From contig OZ037859.1 of assembly GCA_964035575.1 (NCBI GenBank), positions 1,054,001 to 1,118,000 on the forward strand: a stretch of DNA of 64,000 nucleotides. The letters run 5' to 3'. Of the stretch, positions 9,980-19,916 are shown in pieces (position 1 is the first letter of the stretch; every line of letters begins with the position of its first letter). The notes beneath the pieces were generated by a model. It worked only from the letters and a program-made list of their open reading frames with translations. It ran no database searches and was not told the origin of the DNA. This DNA is from Rhynchopus sp. YZ270_cl-10. Lineage: Eukaryota; Euglenozoa; Diplonemea; Diplonemida; Diplonemidae. Position numbers and translations under genes: made by a program.

Positions 9980-10973
9980 TGAGTTTTTTTTTCCCGTCAA
10001 TTTTTTGCTTCGCTTCAATTTTTTCGGATCAAACGAAGTATCGTCAGTAGACCGCAGACAAGGGGTTTCGCTTTGCAACCCGGTCTTTGGGTACACATGA
10101 CAAGCCGAGTCTTTTCATCGGGTGTACTCGAGAGAGTCATCATTCTTTAAATTTTTGTTTTTCATTTTTTGTTGGCAGAATAATAAAAAAAATAGCACAC
10201 CAGGTGCAGAGCGTGGTTCTGCACGTATTTTTTTCTTTTTTCTCTGTGAGTGAAAACCATTGCCCAACCACACTATCCTTTGAATTAGTTGTAAGCCTTT
10301 GTGAGGCATGCTCATGTTGCACAGTGTTTTCCTGCGTTAAGTGAATCCTTCAATATTATCAATTATTTTATCATCTGTGCCGTTTTCGACGGCTGCGGTG
10401 GCTTTCGTTTCAATCCTGTGATAATATTATACATTGTTGTTTCCTCGATCAACCAATTGATATCCTTTTTCACGCAGCGTCCTCCCACGTTTTGACGCCC
10501 TTTTGTTTTGTGACCAAGCACAGTGAGGCTTAGGCTCATCTTATAAACCCCTTTTGTTTTGCTGACACAAGCAACGAGAAGCCTAGATGAGTTTTGCAAT
10601 ATTTTTTTTCTTCTTCAAAAAAAAAATCAAATCGATACCAAAAAAGAGCAGATTCAGCCAAATTATTGTGACAATTTAGCTCACAGCAGACACCGTCTGC
10701 TCTTATAAGTTCCTATCCCTGAATTTTATTATTTATCCAACCCCAGCCCACAGACGGTTCGGAGAATACATAAAAATGATAAAATGGAGGAAAATGGAGT
10801 TTGTCAACATACTAGGCTGGCTGCGTTATCTTTTATCCCGGTTTTGTGAATATGTTTTAGGGGGAAACTTAGTGAGAAACAAAAGACCACCAACTGCACA
10901 CCCCCGAACTTTTTTACTCCAATGCATTGCCCTTTATACCACACCAGACTCTATACACAACGCAAAAAAAAAT
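9980..10973. other. Intergenic region, two hairpin elements
   Basis: No gene supported. It contains a family A element at 10510-10560 (stem arms CCAAGC and GCTTAG, tail CTCATCTTATAAAC), followed by a weaker related segment (10561-10605, AAGCAACGAGAAGCCTAG). The region just before SKP1 is open in frame but lacks coding character. Confidence 0.6.
10510..10560 (+). repeat. Family A hairpin element
   Basis: GTGACCAAGCACAGTGAGG, then CTTAGG, then CTCATCTTATAAACC. It lies between the membrane-protein gene and SKP1. Confidence 0.7.
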
Positions 10974-11465
10974 ATGTCTGGCGACAATAAGCGTGTAGTG
11001 CTGATTGCGGATGGCAACGAAAGGATTGAGACGAGACTGGGGAAATGTTCCTTGAGTGGGATGATTACTGACCTGGCTGAGGGGCATACTGATATCACAC
11101 TTGAAGTTCCCCTACCTCAGGTACGTGCCCATGTGGCCAGCACGGTTGTACGCTATTTGGAACACCACCATGACAACAGGGCACCCGAGCTTGAACGTCC
11201 TTTGACACGCAAGCTCCAGGAGGTGTTGTCGGACTGGGATATGCGATTCATAGAGACAAACTACAGCCACACAATCCTCTTCGAGATCATCCAGGCCGCA
11301 ACCGTCCTGAACATCCGCGACCTCATCGAGCTCTGCTCTGCAGTTATCGCTGACATGATGAAAATGAAAAGTGTCGAAGACATCCGCGAAATGTTCGGCA
11401 TCGTCTCCGACTTCACCCCCGAAGAAGCAGAAGCCTTAAGACGCGAATACGAGGCCAGCGCATGA
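10974..11465 (+). CDS. SKP1: SKP1, SCF ubiquitin-ligase adaptor
   Basis: 163 residues, the normal SKP1 length. SKP1 bridges cullin-1 and F-box proteins in SCF E3 ubiquitin ligases. The N-terminal BTB/POZ-like fold is visible (residues 5-70), with a shortened acidic loop. The C-terminal helices carry the family signature: ILFEIIQAATVLNIRDLIEL, then a VIADMMKMKSVEDIREMFGI segment and DFTPEEAEALRREYEAS at the end, where most SKP1s read NDFTPEEE...RKEN. The F-box-binding region is therefore present. The start at 10974 is chosen because it gives the canonical N-terminus; an in-frame extension back to 10776 has no similarity and poor codon character. No intron. Confidence 0.93.
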   Translation: MSGDNKRVVLIADGNERIETRLGKCSLSGMITDLAEGHTDITLEVPLPQVRAHVASTVVRYLEHHHDNRAPELERPLTRKLQEVLSDWDMRFIETNYSHTILFEIIQAATVLNIRDLIELCSAVIADMMKMKSVEDIREMFGIVSDFTPEEAEALRREYEASA

Positions 11466-11979
11466 TTTTTAAATTAGAGTTTTGTAAAATTTTAGATGTG
11501 CACCCTCAGTATTCTTCTGCATCTGTCTAGGCAACAACTACCTTTCTCTTTGTAGACAGGGGTAAGGGGGGAGGGGATTGGGGTATAAAAATACCATAAA
11601 AAAAAATTATACAGATCCTGCACTAGCAGGTGATTGTCGACACAACAAAAAAACGAATGATTTCCAAAAAAATTAGGAGCTAACACCAAAAAAGGACCTT
11701 CCTCACACCCCCTCCTTAGTGACAACTGTATTGTGTATTCTGGTCGGGGCGGCTGCATTTCCCATCATACTTCTATTTATGGGCGTACTCCATCCTATCT
11801 TTCAAAACACGTTGTCACATTTCTGGCCGATGAAGGGGCGTTTGCACTTTCACCTTTCTCTTTTGTGTGTTCTGGTAACAAATGCAATCAGAATGCACCA
11901 TTGCTGTTCTCCCTCCCCACTTCTTTCTTCACTCCACATAACTTCACATAACACATATTCTCAGGATGTTAACACAACC
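11466..11979. other. Intergenic region before the LRR gene
   Basis: No gene. It contains a 5'-truncated family B element (11608-11652) and a family C-like segment near 11828 (GGCGTTTGCACTTTCACC). The frame is open upstream of the LRR start but reads as low-complexity hydrophobic sequence and overlaps the family C segment, so it is treated as non-coding. TTCTCAG lies 15 bases before the LRR ATG. Confidence 0.6.
11608..11652 (+). repeat. Family B hairpin element (5' truncated)
   Basis: TACAGATCCTGCACTAGCAGG followed by TGATTGTCGACACAAC and an A run. The hairpin CCTGC/GCAGG and tail are identical to the copy at 28203-28267; the leading GCCTTCGGGCGACA part is missing. Confidence 0.8.
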
Positions 11980-14900
11980 ATGAAGCGCAATACTGATGTG
12001 CAGGAGTTGTTAGATAATGTCGCACACGAACACCGTCATGCCTTTGACAGTGCGGTTGCCCAGCTGGTTGGTGGGGTCACTGTTGGACTGGACCTCCGGA
12101 TGGGCGGGCTTGGAGACATACATGGCAACGGAATCTACACTTCGTTCTCTGATGGTACCGTGGCGGCTTTGTCTCAGTGGCTGGGTAAAGGTGTCAAGCT
12201 GGCACACCTTCTGCTCGACGACCATGACATCGATGATGCACAGCTCCGCTCTCTTCTCCAAGGCGTCGCGAAGAATGAACACCTCGACGAACTTTCTCTT
12301 GTCAACACTATGGTCACCGATGCCGCCCCTTTTGTCACGCTCCTTGCCGACAACAATTCGTTGACAAAAATTCGTCTCGAGGGTACCGAAGCCATCGAAG
12401 ACGAGCATACAGTCCTCCAGCTTTCATGGCTTCTCATGGAAAACCAACAGCCGTTGAGACTGAAGTATCTATTAAAACAGTTTGCGGATGTTTTGGTGCA
12501 TCGTGACCCAGTTCGAGACAGCGCTGCGCTTAGTGTATTAGACCTTGATGATAGGGGTGGTGCTAAGCAGTACAACGATGTGTCGGTGAAGCTTCTCATT
12601 TCGGCGATGCTTGGTTGCAAACCTTCGGACGGTGTTATCAAAGAGAATGGCAAAGCATTTGACCGAACCAGACTTAAATCACAGAACCGTGTGGTCACTT
12701 CGATTATATTATCTCGGAGTGTTGTTACTGCAAAGGGCGCATCCTTGCTTGCTTCATACCTTCCATTAGACGCATGCCTCGTCAAGCTTGATCTGTCCAA
12801 CAGCACCGCAATCGGATCAGCTGGGGTAAAGCAAATTGTACGAAGCATGACACCACCTGGAGGAAATATTGTCATTGAAGAGCTGAACATTTCGAATACG
12901 GGGTGTAGTGGAGAAAAGTGTGGTTCGCACATTGCAAAGATGATTACAACGCATGAAGCGCTGTCTGTACTGCGTCTGTCGCACAATAACTTTAAAGGGT
13001 GTGGGAAGATTTTTGTTAAAGCGCAATACATCTCCACGTCGCTTAGGATTCTTGATATTAAACATTGTGGTATCGAGGATGAATACCTTGAGCAGGTCAA
13101 GGAGAGCGAACAGCTTCATGAAACCCCACAATGCGTGATTGTCTCCATCCCGAAGCTGCATGCAAACTGCCCGCTGCTGACCCATCTTGACTGCTCTGCT
13201 GATTTGGAGTCGGACAGTGCGATCAACGACAAGAGCTTACTCCTCTTAATAGAATCACTGCACGGAAATGGGTGTCTCGAATATCTAAATTTAACAGGAA
13301 ATTCTATTACCTACATCGGGTTTTGCGATTTGGTGCGTTCATTAAGCATGCCCGGTGCTGCCACAAATTTATCAGCTTTGGTAGTGAGAAAACTCTGTTT
13401 AGCACCAGGCACTGCGCAGCAAATGGAATCCGGTACATACCCTGTACGCAAGATGTGCGAACTAATCAATGCGCACCCTAAACTCGCCAAAGTTGACCTT
13501 TCTGAGAACTTTGTAGAGGAAGACGCTGGGGAGCACGCTCTTCTCTGTGCCAAAAAGGTTGCAAAACTCATTTACTTCGGCTTCGAAGGCACAGAGATGC
13601 CTTACGACGTCGTGGTCAAGGTTTCCCAGCTTCTTACCCTGCACCGATATCCTCCGCCATTTGCCAATCTCACCACCGCTTTGTGGGAGTCTGGAGTAGA
13701 AGGTACTATGCTAGACTTCTCTGCAGCAGGGCCATGGTGGGGCAACGTCATCTTCACCTCATGCATGCAGAATGGGGTATGCACCATACCGATCGTGGCG
13801 GATGACGTTGAAGTAGAAGAACCGATTGACAATACGCGATCCACCAGCGACGCATTCCTCCGCGAACAAACCAGCTCCGTCGTCGCAGACAAAATCGACC
13901 CATTTCTCGAATTCAAACAAAGAGACTCTGTGACTGAAGAACCGACCCCCATAAAATATCTCGGATACCCCGACCGGCCTCAAGAGGTCTCTGTAGAAAA
14001 CGCCTTTGCAGTTCTCTGCGAAGTCCTCCAACATGAAACCTGCTTCACCCACATTGACGTCTCAGGACACAACCTTGGAGATTCCGGCGTTGCTCCTCTG
14101 TTTCTCTTACTCAGCCAAAACCCTTCTTTAGTCGGTCTTTCCCTTAACAACACTGGGATAACCTCAGCAGGAGCACACAAATTAGTGGGCATATTACAAG
14201 AAGATCACACCGTCTGTGCCTGCAACATCTCCGACAACCCTAGAGTATCGGCCCATGCTAGAGAGCTTGTCGAGGCGCACCTAAAGTTTAATGCAACACC
14301 ATCATCGCTGAAAGACCTTTTCGTGAAAATCCGAGCAAATTGCTTGGAAGAAGTGGTTTTCAAGGGAGATGGTACGGCAGGGTCGGACCTGACGGATACA
14401 TGGTTCAAATGTATTGTTGATACTATTGTACAGAGTACGACTGGAGAGGAGGCGGAGGATGAGAGCGATGCATTTGGAAAGGCGGTGCGCAATTCGCGAA
14501 AATTCTCGCATTTTTCAAATTCCATTCATTCAAACCATTCTTTCCTTGGTGGGAGTGTGGTGGGAGGGGTGGACGGCTTTGCGGAACAGAAGGTGGCACG
14601 ATGCAATTCGGTGGTGCGCAAAATTGATGTTTCTGATACCTTTGTGACGACGGATTCATTGGACCACTTGACGGTGCTCTTGGACGATCCGTATGCGTCG
14701 TATTCCGTAAAGAAGATTATTCTACGAAATTGCATGCTCTCAGGAACCAAGCATTTGGCCACCTTCTTGGACGCAGCTGCAGGCAAAAGTATTGAGCTCG
14801 TAGACCTTTCACACAACTACCTCGGTATTGCAGGGTTCAAAGAGATCTCTTCTGCTCTAGGCCGGCATGACACCCTTGGAGAAGTCTTGCTCGTAAGCGA

Positions 14901-17637
14901 CGACATGATTGATACCGACAAACACGCAGACGTCAACCGACAACTGGTTCTCGGCAAGGAGCTGAACAAACACCCAAACTTTAAAAACCAAATTGCTCGT
15001 ATAAAGAAGATGGACGCCTCCGTTACAGAGATTAAGGAGCGTGGTTGTTCCCACCATTTGACCCGCCTGCTTTCAAATGTCGTGCATTTATCGGTAAATT
15101 TGGTGAAAATCGACTTCTCCAACGGGGAGATCGAAGACAAAGCTGCAGGGTTCATCGCAAAAACGATTCACATTGAGAGCCCTATTCGGTTTATTTTGTT
15201 GTCACATAATTCGATTACTTCGGTTGGCGCACGGCTTCTTGCTTCTGCTATTGAAGGGACTCAGGTTGTTGAGCAGCTTTGGCTTGATGATAACGACATA
15301 GATGGCCGCGGGGCGAATGCTTTCATCCAAGCATTATACACTAACACAAGCCTTCTGGACCTTCGGATGGAGGATAACAGCAAGATCCCTGCGATCCTGC
15401 TGGCAGAGCTTTCGGACCATCTTTTGAACGACCAGCTGCACCTTAAAGAGATTCTTCCATTAATACAAAACGGCGACACCGACATGAAGGTGGTTGACCT
15501 CTCTGAGCACCCACACAACAACCTTTCCATACGATGCATTCTGAAGTCCGTTCCAGGGAACATCAGCATTGTCACGATCAACCTCTCCAACTCACCTATC
15601 CTAGAGGAGGGTGTACGGAACATAGGATACATTGTGACCAGCTGTCTGACAATAAAAGAGCTTATCCTCGACAACTGCGCGATCGACGACAACGGAGCAG
15701 AAGTTCTCTTCACCGCAATCAGCCACAACCAAGGACTCCGTCTTCTCTCCTTAAAGGACAACCTCATAACCTGCAAGCCAATTCCGTTACTAACAGCGGC
15801 CATTGATTTATCAGGATGCGGTTCGCTATATGAAGTTCTAATTCAAGGCAACCCCGTCACCGCAGTTCACGGCCAAAAGGGGTATGACATAGAGAACAGC
15901 ACGGTTCTTGCGGAACTGCAGAATATGCTTGAATTTAACAATGTTCCGGTCTCTTTGAAGAAGGTTATCAACGATTTGCGGTCGAACCTCATCAAGGACC
16001 TTCAGCTTCGTGGTGTAGGTGTTGTGGACGCACCCCCTGAAGCATCTATCCGGAAGGGAACCACGGAGCTCCATGGGAATCGCACGGCGATGATACTGGC
16101 TACAGCGTTCCCACGCTATGATACGATTCGTACAGTGGACCTCTCCTACAACAGCATAACCGATGAAGGCGCGAAGTCCATCGCCGAGGTTCTCCCAGAC
16201 TCCAAAAACATCACAGCACTCAACCTCCGCAACAACGGTGTCGGCGACGCAGGTCTGCTAGCACTCCGTAACGCCCTGATGCGCTGCTACTCCCTCAAAG
16301 CCCTGAACCTCTCGGAAAACGCTTACAGCGACGCAAAATGCGAGGCAGAAATGAAGCTTTTACTAGAATGCAACTCTCACCCACATCCACTAAAGAAATA
16401 CGTTGTCGCTGGCCTGCAAAGGGATGCGATACCTGAAATAAAAGTGGATGGTGAGATATGCAAAAATATTTTTAGAGATACTCAAAAGCCGGTTCTTGAC
16501 GCGACAGAAGGTTTTACGACGGATGCAGAACGGAACCATTTTGTAGCAGCCTTTGATCTTCCTACTGTACATGAGACGCTGACAGATGCTTCAATTCGGT
16601 TGGTAACTGCGCACCTTACACGACACTCAAATCTTTCTGTTATCTCGCTTCCGAACAACAGTATCACTCACATAGGTGTTGAGTGTCTCTACAAAACGTT
16701 GCTCACCTTGGACACTGTGGAGGAGATATGCCTAGCGGGGAACGACATAGCAGATGAAGGAGGTGTCCTTCTTTGCAAGCTTGCACGCCAAAAGAAGGCG
16801 ATCCGCAGTATCAACCTCAGGGGAAACTGTTTAACGGATGTGGCAGCGCAGCACTTCCTGAAGTATATGCAGGTGCTCGACACTACCCTTGATGTGAACC
16901 TAAAGGATAACTCAGGGATCTCGGAGCGCAGGCATACCGACATCGATCTGTTGTTGGAGTTGAATCACAAATCGAGGAGCATGAAGGAGTTGATGGTGTC
17001 GCTTCTGGATGGGGGTGAGTTCATCCAGAAGGTCCAGCTTGAATGCAAATCCGCCCATGACTTCTTCGATGATGAACGTGGTTTTGTGCATGCCCAGCAC
17101 AGTCTCTCCTTTTTACTCCAGTTTCTTGCAATGTGCTCCACAGTTCGCTCGCTGGATTTGAGCAGAAACGGGATACGCGAAATGGATGTGGTGCAGACAT
17201 ACCTGCACAGTGCGTTGTACCTCAGGGAGTTCACCATGAATGACACCTCAATGTCATCTGTTGAGGACGCAGCGGTTATGAGGGAGCCGGGAGTGGTGAA
17301 GCTGGTGAACCCTGGTACCATGCGTCTGTTCAAGACACTCCAGTACTCAATAAATCTGACCGTAGTGAACCTAGTGTCATGTGGTCTTGGTGATGAGATC
17401 TCACCCCACATTCTTCCAATAATAGGAAACAGCTTTGTTCTTGAAACCCTAAATCTCTCTGAAAATTGGTTTACCGAACTTTCTATTAAAAAGGTCGCAG
17501 ATCGTGTCTCCACAGTGGACACAATCTACGCACTCAAGAACATTTTCTTCGTGCCCTCCTCGTATTTAATCCCCGAGGAAGTCTTCTCACTCTGCCCGGT
17601 GCTGACCTTCAAACGGCCTGAACCCATTCAATCTTAA
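11980..17637 (+). CDS. Giant leucine-rich-repeat protein, 1885 aa
   Basis: An intronless frame of 5.7 kb. Almost the whole protein is built from leucine-rich repeats of the ribonuclease-inhibitor type (about 28-29 residues; LxLxxNxIxxxGxxxL), for example LSYNSITDEGAKSIAEVL, LNLRNNGVGDAGLLALRNAL and LSHNSITSVGARLLASAI. Canonical repeats are separated by longer divergent inserts (around residues 480-620 and 650-780 from this start). There is no signal peptide, membrane helix, kinase, NACHT or other catalytic domain, so a cytoplasmic scaffold role is inferred. The start at 11980 (MKRNTDVQELL) is preferred over an in-frame start at 11719 because the intervening 87 codons are hydrophobic low-complexity sequence overlapping a dispersed repeat. 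Related large LRR proteins are common in protists, and no one-to-one orthologue is claimed. Confidence 0.88.
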   Translation: MKRNTDVQELLDNVAHEHRHAFDSAVAQLVGGVTVGLDLRMGGLGDIHGNGIYTSFSDGTVAALSQWLGKGVKLAHLLLDDHDIDDAQLRSLLQGVAKNEHLDELSLVNTMVTDAAPFVTLLADNNSLTKIRLEGTEAIEDEHTVLQLSWLLMENQQPLRLKYLLKQFADVLVHRDPVRDSAALSVLDLDDRGGAKQYNDVSVKLLISAMLGCKPSDGVIKENGKAFDRTRLKSQNRVVTSIILSRSVVTAKGASLLASYLPLDACLVKLDLSNSTAIGSAGVKQIVRSMTPPGGNIVIEELNISNTGCSGEKCGSHIAKMITTHEALSVLRLSHNNFKGCGKIFVKAQYISTSLRILDIKHCGIEDEYLEQVKESEQLHETPQCVIVSIPKLHANCPLLTHLDCSADLESDSAINDKSLLLLIESLHGNGCLEYLNLTGNSITYIGFCDLVRSLSMPGAATNLSALVVRKLCLAPGTAQQMESGTYPVRKMCELINAHPKLAKVDLSENFVEEDAGEHALLCAKKVAKLIYFGFEGTEMPYDVVVKVSQLLTLHRYPPPFANLTTALWESGVEGTMLDFSAAGPWWGNVIFTSCMQNGVCTIPIVADDVEVEEPIDNTRSTSDAFLREQTSSVVADKIDPFLEFKQRDSVTEEPTPIKYLGYPDRPQEVSVENAFAVLCEVLQHETCFTHIDVSGHNLGDSGVAPLFLLLSQNPSLVGLSLNNTGITSAGAHKLVGILQEDHTVCACNISDNPRVSAHARELVEAHLKFNATPSSLKDLFVKIRANCLEEVVFKGDGTAGSDLTDTWFKCIVDTIVQSTTGEEAEDESDAFGKAVRNSRKFSHFSNSIHSNHSFLGGSVVGGVDGFAEQKVARCNSVVRKIDVSDTFVTTDSLDHLTVLLDDPYASYSVKKIILRNCMLSGTKHLATFLDAAAGKSIELVDLSHNYLGIAGFKEISSALGRHDTLGEVLLVSDDMIDTDKHADVNRQLVLGKELNKHPNFKNQIARIKKMDASVTEIKERGCSHHLTRLLSNVVHLSVNLVKIDFSNGEIEDKAAGFIAKTIHIESPIRFILLSHNSITSVGARLLASAIEGTQVVEQLWLDDNDIDGRGANAFIQALYTNTSLLDLRMEDNSKIPAILLAELSDHLLNDQLHLKEILPLIQNGDTDMKVVDLSEHPHNNLSIRCILKSVPGNISIVTINLSNSPILEEGVRNIGYIVTSCLTIKELILDNCAIDDNGAEVLFTAISHNQGLRLLSLKDNLITCKPIPLLTAAIDLSGCGSLYEVLIQGNPVTAVHGQKGYDIENSTVLAELQNMLEFNNVPVSLKKVINDLRSNLIKDLQLRGVGVVDAPPEASIRKGTTELHGNRTAMILATAFPRYDTIRTVDLSYNSITDEGAKSIAEVLPDSKNITALNLRNNGVGDAGLLALRNALMRCYSLKALNLSENAYSDAKCEAEMKLLLECNSHPHPLKKYVVAGLQRDAIPEIKVDGEICKNIFRDTQKPVLDATEGFTTDAERNHFVAAFDLPTVHETLTDASIRLVTAHLTRHSNLSVISLPNNSITHIGVECLYKTLLTLDTVEEICLAGNDIADEGGVLLCKLARQKKAIRSINLRGNCLTDVAAQHFLKYMQVLDTTLDVNLKDNSGISERRHTDIDLLLELNHKSRSMKELMVSLLDGGEFIQKVQLECKSAHDFFDDERGFVHAQHSLSFLLQFLAMCSTVRSLDLSRNGIREMDVVQTYLHSALYLREFTMNDTSMSSVEDAAVMREPGVVKLVNPGTMRLFKTLQYSINLTVVNLVSCGLGDEISPHILPIIGNSFVLETLNLSENWFTELSIKKVADRVSTVDTIYALKNIFFVPSSYLIPEEVFSLCPVLTFKRPEPIQS

Positions 17638-18035
17638 CCCTGGCCTTTAACCCTTTTTAGTTTGCCTAAGTTTCCCTCCCGCAACCCCAAAAACAATGCG
17701 AGTCATTACCGTGAACGCTGTTGTTTTTTTCTCTCTCTTATTCAACAAACAACCCCAAAAATGCATCTATTTCCCCCTCTTTTTTTTGTACTTCTCCTTC
17801 CCTACCCTGTTCTCTCTTTCCCCCCCCTACACCCACACCTTTTGTCCCCATATTCTACGCAAAAATTACCCCTATTAGTTATCAAACACACACACACACA
17901 CACATACACACACATCCCCTCTGGGCAATACACCGTGCTCTGAGGAAGTACCCATACCACGCTACGCTTTCTCCACACACAACCTTCCCTAGACACACCC
18001 CATCCTCTCTCTCTCTCTCCAACCCTATAGCCCTG
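17638..18035. other. Pyrimidine-rich spacer with short CA microsatellite
   Basis: T- and C-rich stretch with a (CA)n tract at about 17884-17912 and CT runs just before the next start (18010-18020). The frame is open through it but reads as low-complexity His/Thr/Pro sequence, judged non-coding. AACCCTATAG lies 5 bases before ATG 18036. Confidence 0.6.
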
Positions 18036-19262
18036 ATGTCCCTCTTCTTAGAAGCTGCTGTGAAGTGTGAGGACGAGAGCACCCAACGGAGGGATGAGTT
18101 CATTGCTGAGGTAGATGCCGAGGCGGAGGCGATGTCGCGGGTAAGAGAGGAGGAGTTGGATACGACTGAACGGGTACGTCGGGTGATGACGTCGCAGAGA
18201 TTGGATGCGATTCGGTTGAAGGCGAAGAGGGATAGCAATATCCGACGGATCGAGGAGAGGAGGAAGGAGCATGAGGCTCAGAAGCTTGACGCTGCGGTGT
18301 CAATTGAGCAGAAGAGGATTGATGCGAACGCAGAGGTGAAGCGGTTGCACAATGAAAGGGTCATGGCGGATGAAGCAACGTTGCATGCGGAGCGAGAACG
18401 GCAACGTCTTGCACTGCTGCAACGAAGTCGTGCGGAGGTCCTGCAAAGCCGATACCACGGCCTCGTAGAAGAAAAGGCGGACATCGAGTCAGGTCTCCAC
18501 AAAAAGCTCGACACAATGCAAGCAAAGGACTTCACCTACATCGACCGAATCCGCATTTCCAAAGAACGCCACAACCGCCTCGCCTCTCTCATGAGCAATA
18601 CCGGCAGCGTTCTCGATGTCTACCCAGGCGTCAATTTACAAGAAAAAGCTGCAACGGGAAGTGCACAACGCCTCCTCGAACAGGTTTCAATAGAAAGATC
18701 TCAACGAAATCGGATTCGTGAAGACATCCTTGATGCAATGCGTATGGAAGATGCTATTGAAGAACAGGAAGTGCAGGAGCAGGAGAAGCAACGCGAGGCT
18801 CAAAGGGTACGCCTTGTTGAAGAAACGGTTGATCGGGTGATGGAGAATAAACGGCTTGCAAAGCAGGCGCAAGAAGCGCTGTACCTCAAGAAGGTGCGAG
18901 GTAACCTACACCCCATCGACATTCTTCACAGAGAGATTGCTGCTGACCTTGCCCAGGAGCGTTATCGTGAAAAGCGTGATGTGCTTGAGCACGAACACAC
19001 CTTCTCCGCTAACCTCGACAAATACCTCCAGATCGAGCAGGCCGCTGCAAAGGATATGTTCCGCAACCAGCAGCATGCAACCATGGTAATGGACAACATA
19101 GCTGCTGAGGAGGAAGCGATTCTCGTGGAGGCGGGCATGGTTGAAGGGGAAGGCGGAGGAGGGGAAGGTGAAGGTGAAGGAGGAGAAGGGGTGGAAGGTG
19201 AAGGGTTCGAAGCAGCGGCTATCGGAGTGGATCCCAGTGAAGCTACCCTTGTAGATGAGTAG
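18036..19262 (+). CDS. Coiled-coil protein, 408 aa, unknown function
   Basis: Starts at ATG 18036 (MSLFLEAAVKCEDES). Nearly all of residues 10-370 is charged helical sequence rich in Glu, Arg, Gln and Ala (for example RVRREEELDTTERVRR-like and EEQEVQEQEKQREAQRVRLV segments), predicted coiled coil, with a short break around residues 175-205 (LMSNTGSVLDVYPGVNLQEK). The last 40 residues are Gly/Glu low complexity (EGGGGEGEGEGGEG). No signal or membrane segment. Such proteins are often cytoskeletal or flagellar, but I see no diagnostic motif and make no functional claim. An in-frame extension to 17721 is rejected as spacer. Confidence 0.8.
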   Translation: MSLFLEAAVKCEDESTQRRDEFIAEVDAEAEAMSRVREEELDTTERVRRVMTSQRLDAIRLKAKRDSNIRRIEERRKEHEAQKLDAAVSIEQKRIDANAEVKRLHNERVMADEATLHAERERQRLALLQRSRAEVLQSRYHGLVEEKADIESGLHKKLDTMQAKDFTYIDRIRISKERHNRLASLMSNTGSVLDVYPGVNLQEKAATGSAQRLLEQVSIERSQRNRIREDILDAMRMEDAIEEQEVQEQEKQREAQRVRLVEETVDRVMENKRLAKQAQEALYLKKVRGNLHPIDILHREIAADLAQERYREKRDVLEHEHTFSANLDKYLQIEQAAAKDMFRNQQHATMVMDNIAAEEEAILVEAGMVEGEGGGGEGEGEGGEGVEGEGFEAAAIGVDPSEATLVDE

Positions 19263-19916
19263 AAAAAAGGGAGAATGTGGTAGGTTGGGATGAAGCTATC
19301 CGACAGATACAGCTCAAGATCAACAAGTGTAGTTCATTACATCCTTTTATTAGAATGCAAACTTCGAAACTGATGTGGTCAACCAAAGGTACACAGCCAA
19401 GAGCGTGCCTTGTGATATTCAACGTTTTGTTAAGTAATTTTTTAGAAGTCAAAATGACCAGATGTGCAAAAATCTGCATGGCGAGGGGGGGTTTTTTGTT
19501 GTATTTGTGAGGAAAGAGGGACGATTACCACCGTCCTTCGACCTTGTTAAAAGATTTTTCTTGTGAATCAACCCGTCTTTACACACGGTGTGGTTCTCAT
19601 CTAAGGGGATGCGGGTTCAAAGGATGAGTGCCCAGAGGGCAGAGGGGAGGCTCATCCATTTGGTTATCTCTTTTCGTTCTTTCTTAAAGCACTTCCTCAC
19701 CTCTTTGGTTCCTCCCTTTTCCCCTCTCCCTCCCTCCCTCCCACACTTCATTCCCACCCCCACACAGACAGCAGTGCGCTCACAGAGGTTCGACTGTTTG
19801 TCTCTGTTTCTTCGCCCTGCCCTTTTTCTTTCCCCCGTTTTTTTCCTTTTTTTTTTTGTATTTTTTGGGTGCACCAGATATGACACCGAAGGGCAGACGG
19901 AACGTGGAATAGAATT
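19263..19916. other. Spacer before the DUF789 gene
   Basis: No gene or strong repeat seen. It is pyrimidine-rich from 19680 to 19870, ending in a long T run and GTGCACCAG, an acceptor-like site about 30 bases before ATG 19917. Confidence 0.5.

Noticed and set aside
10776-10973. N-terminal extension of SKP1
   Set aside because: The extension has no family similarity; the internal ATG gives the canonical SKP1 start and length.
11719-11979. N-terminal extension of the LRR protein with membrane-like helices
   Set aside because: It overlaps a dispersed family C-like repeat and is low complexity; LRRs follow the later ATG directly.
12174-17522. Several antisense frames of 100-308 residues opposite the LRR gene
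   Set aside because: No recognisable domain; expected as shadows of a long biased coding region.
17721-18035. N-terminal extension of the coiled-coil protein
   Set aside because: Encoded by CA and pyrimidine repeats, with an acceptor-like TATAG just before the better ATG.
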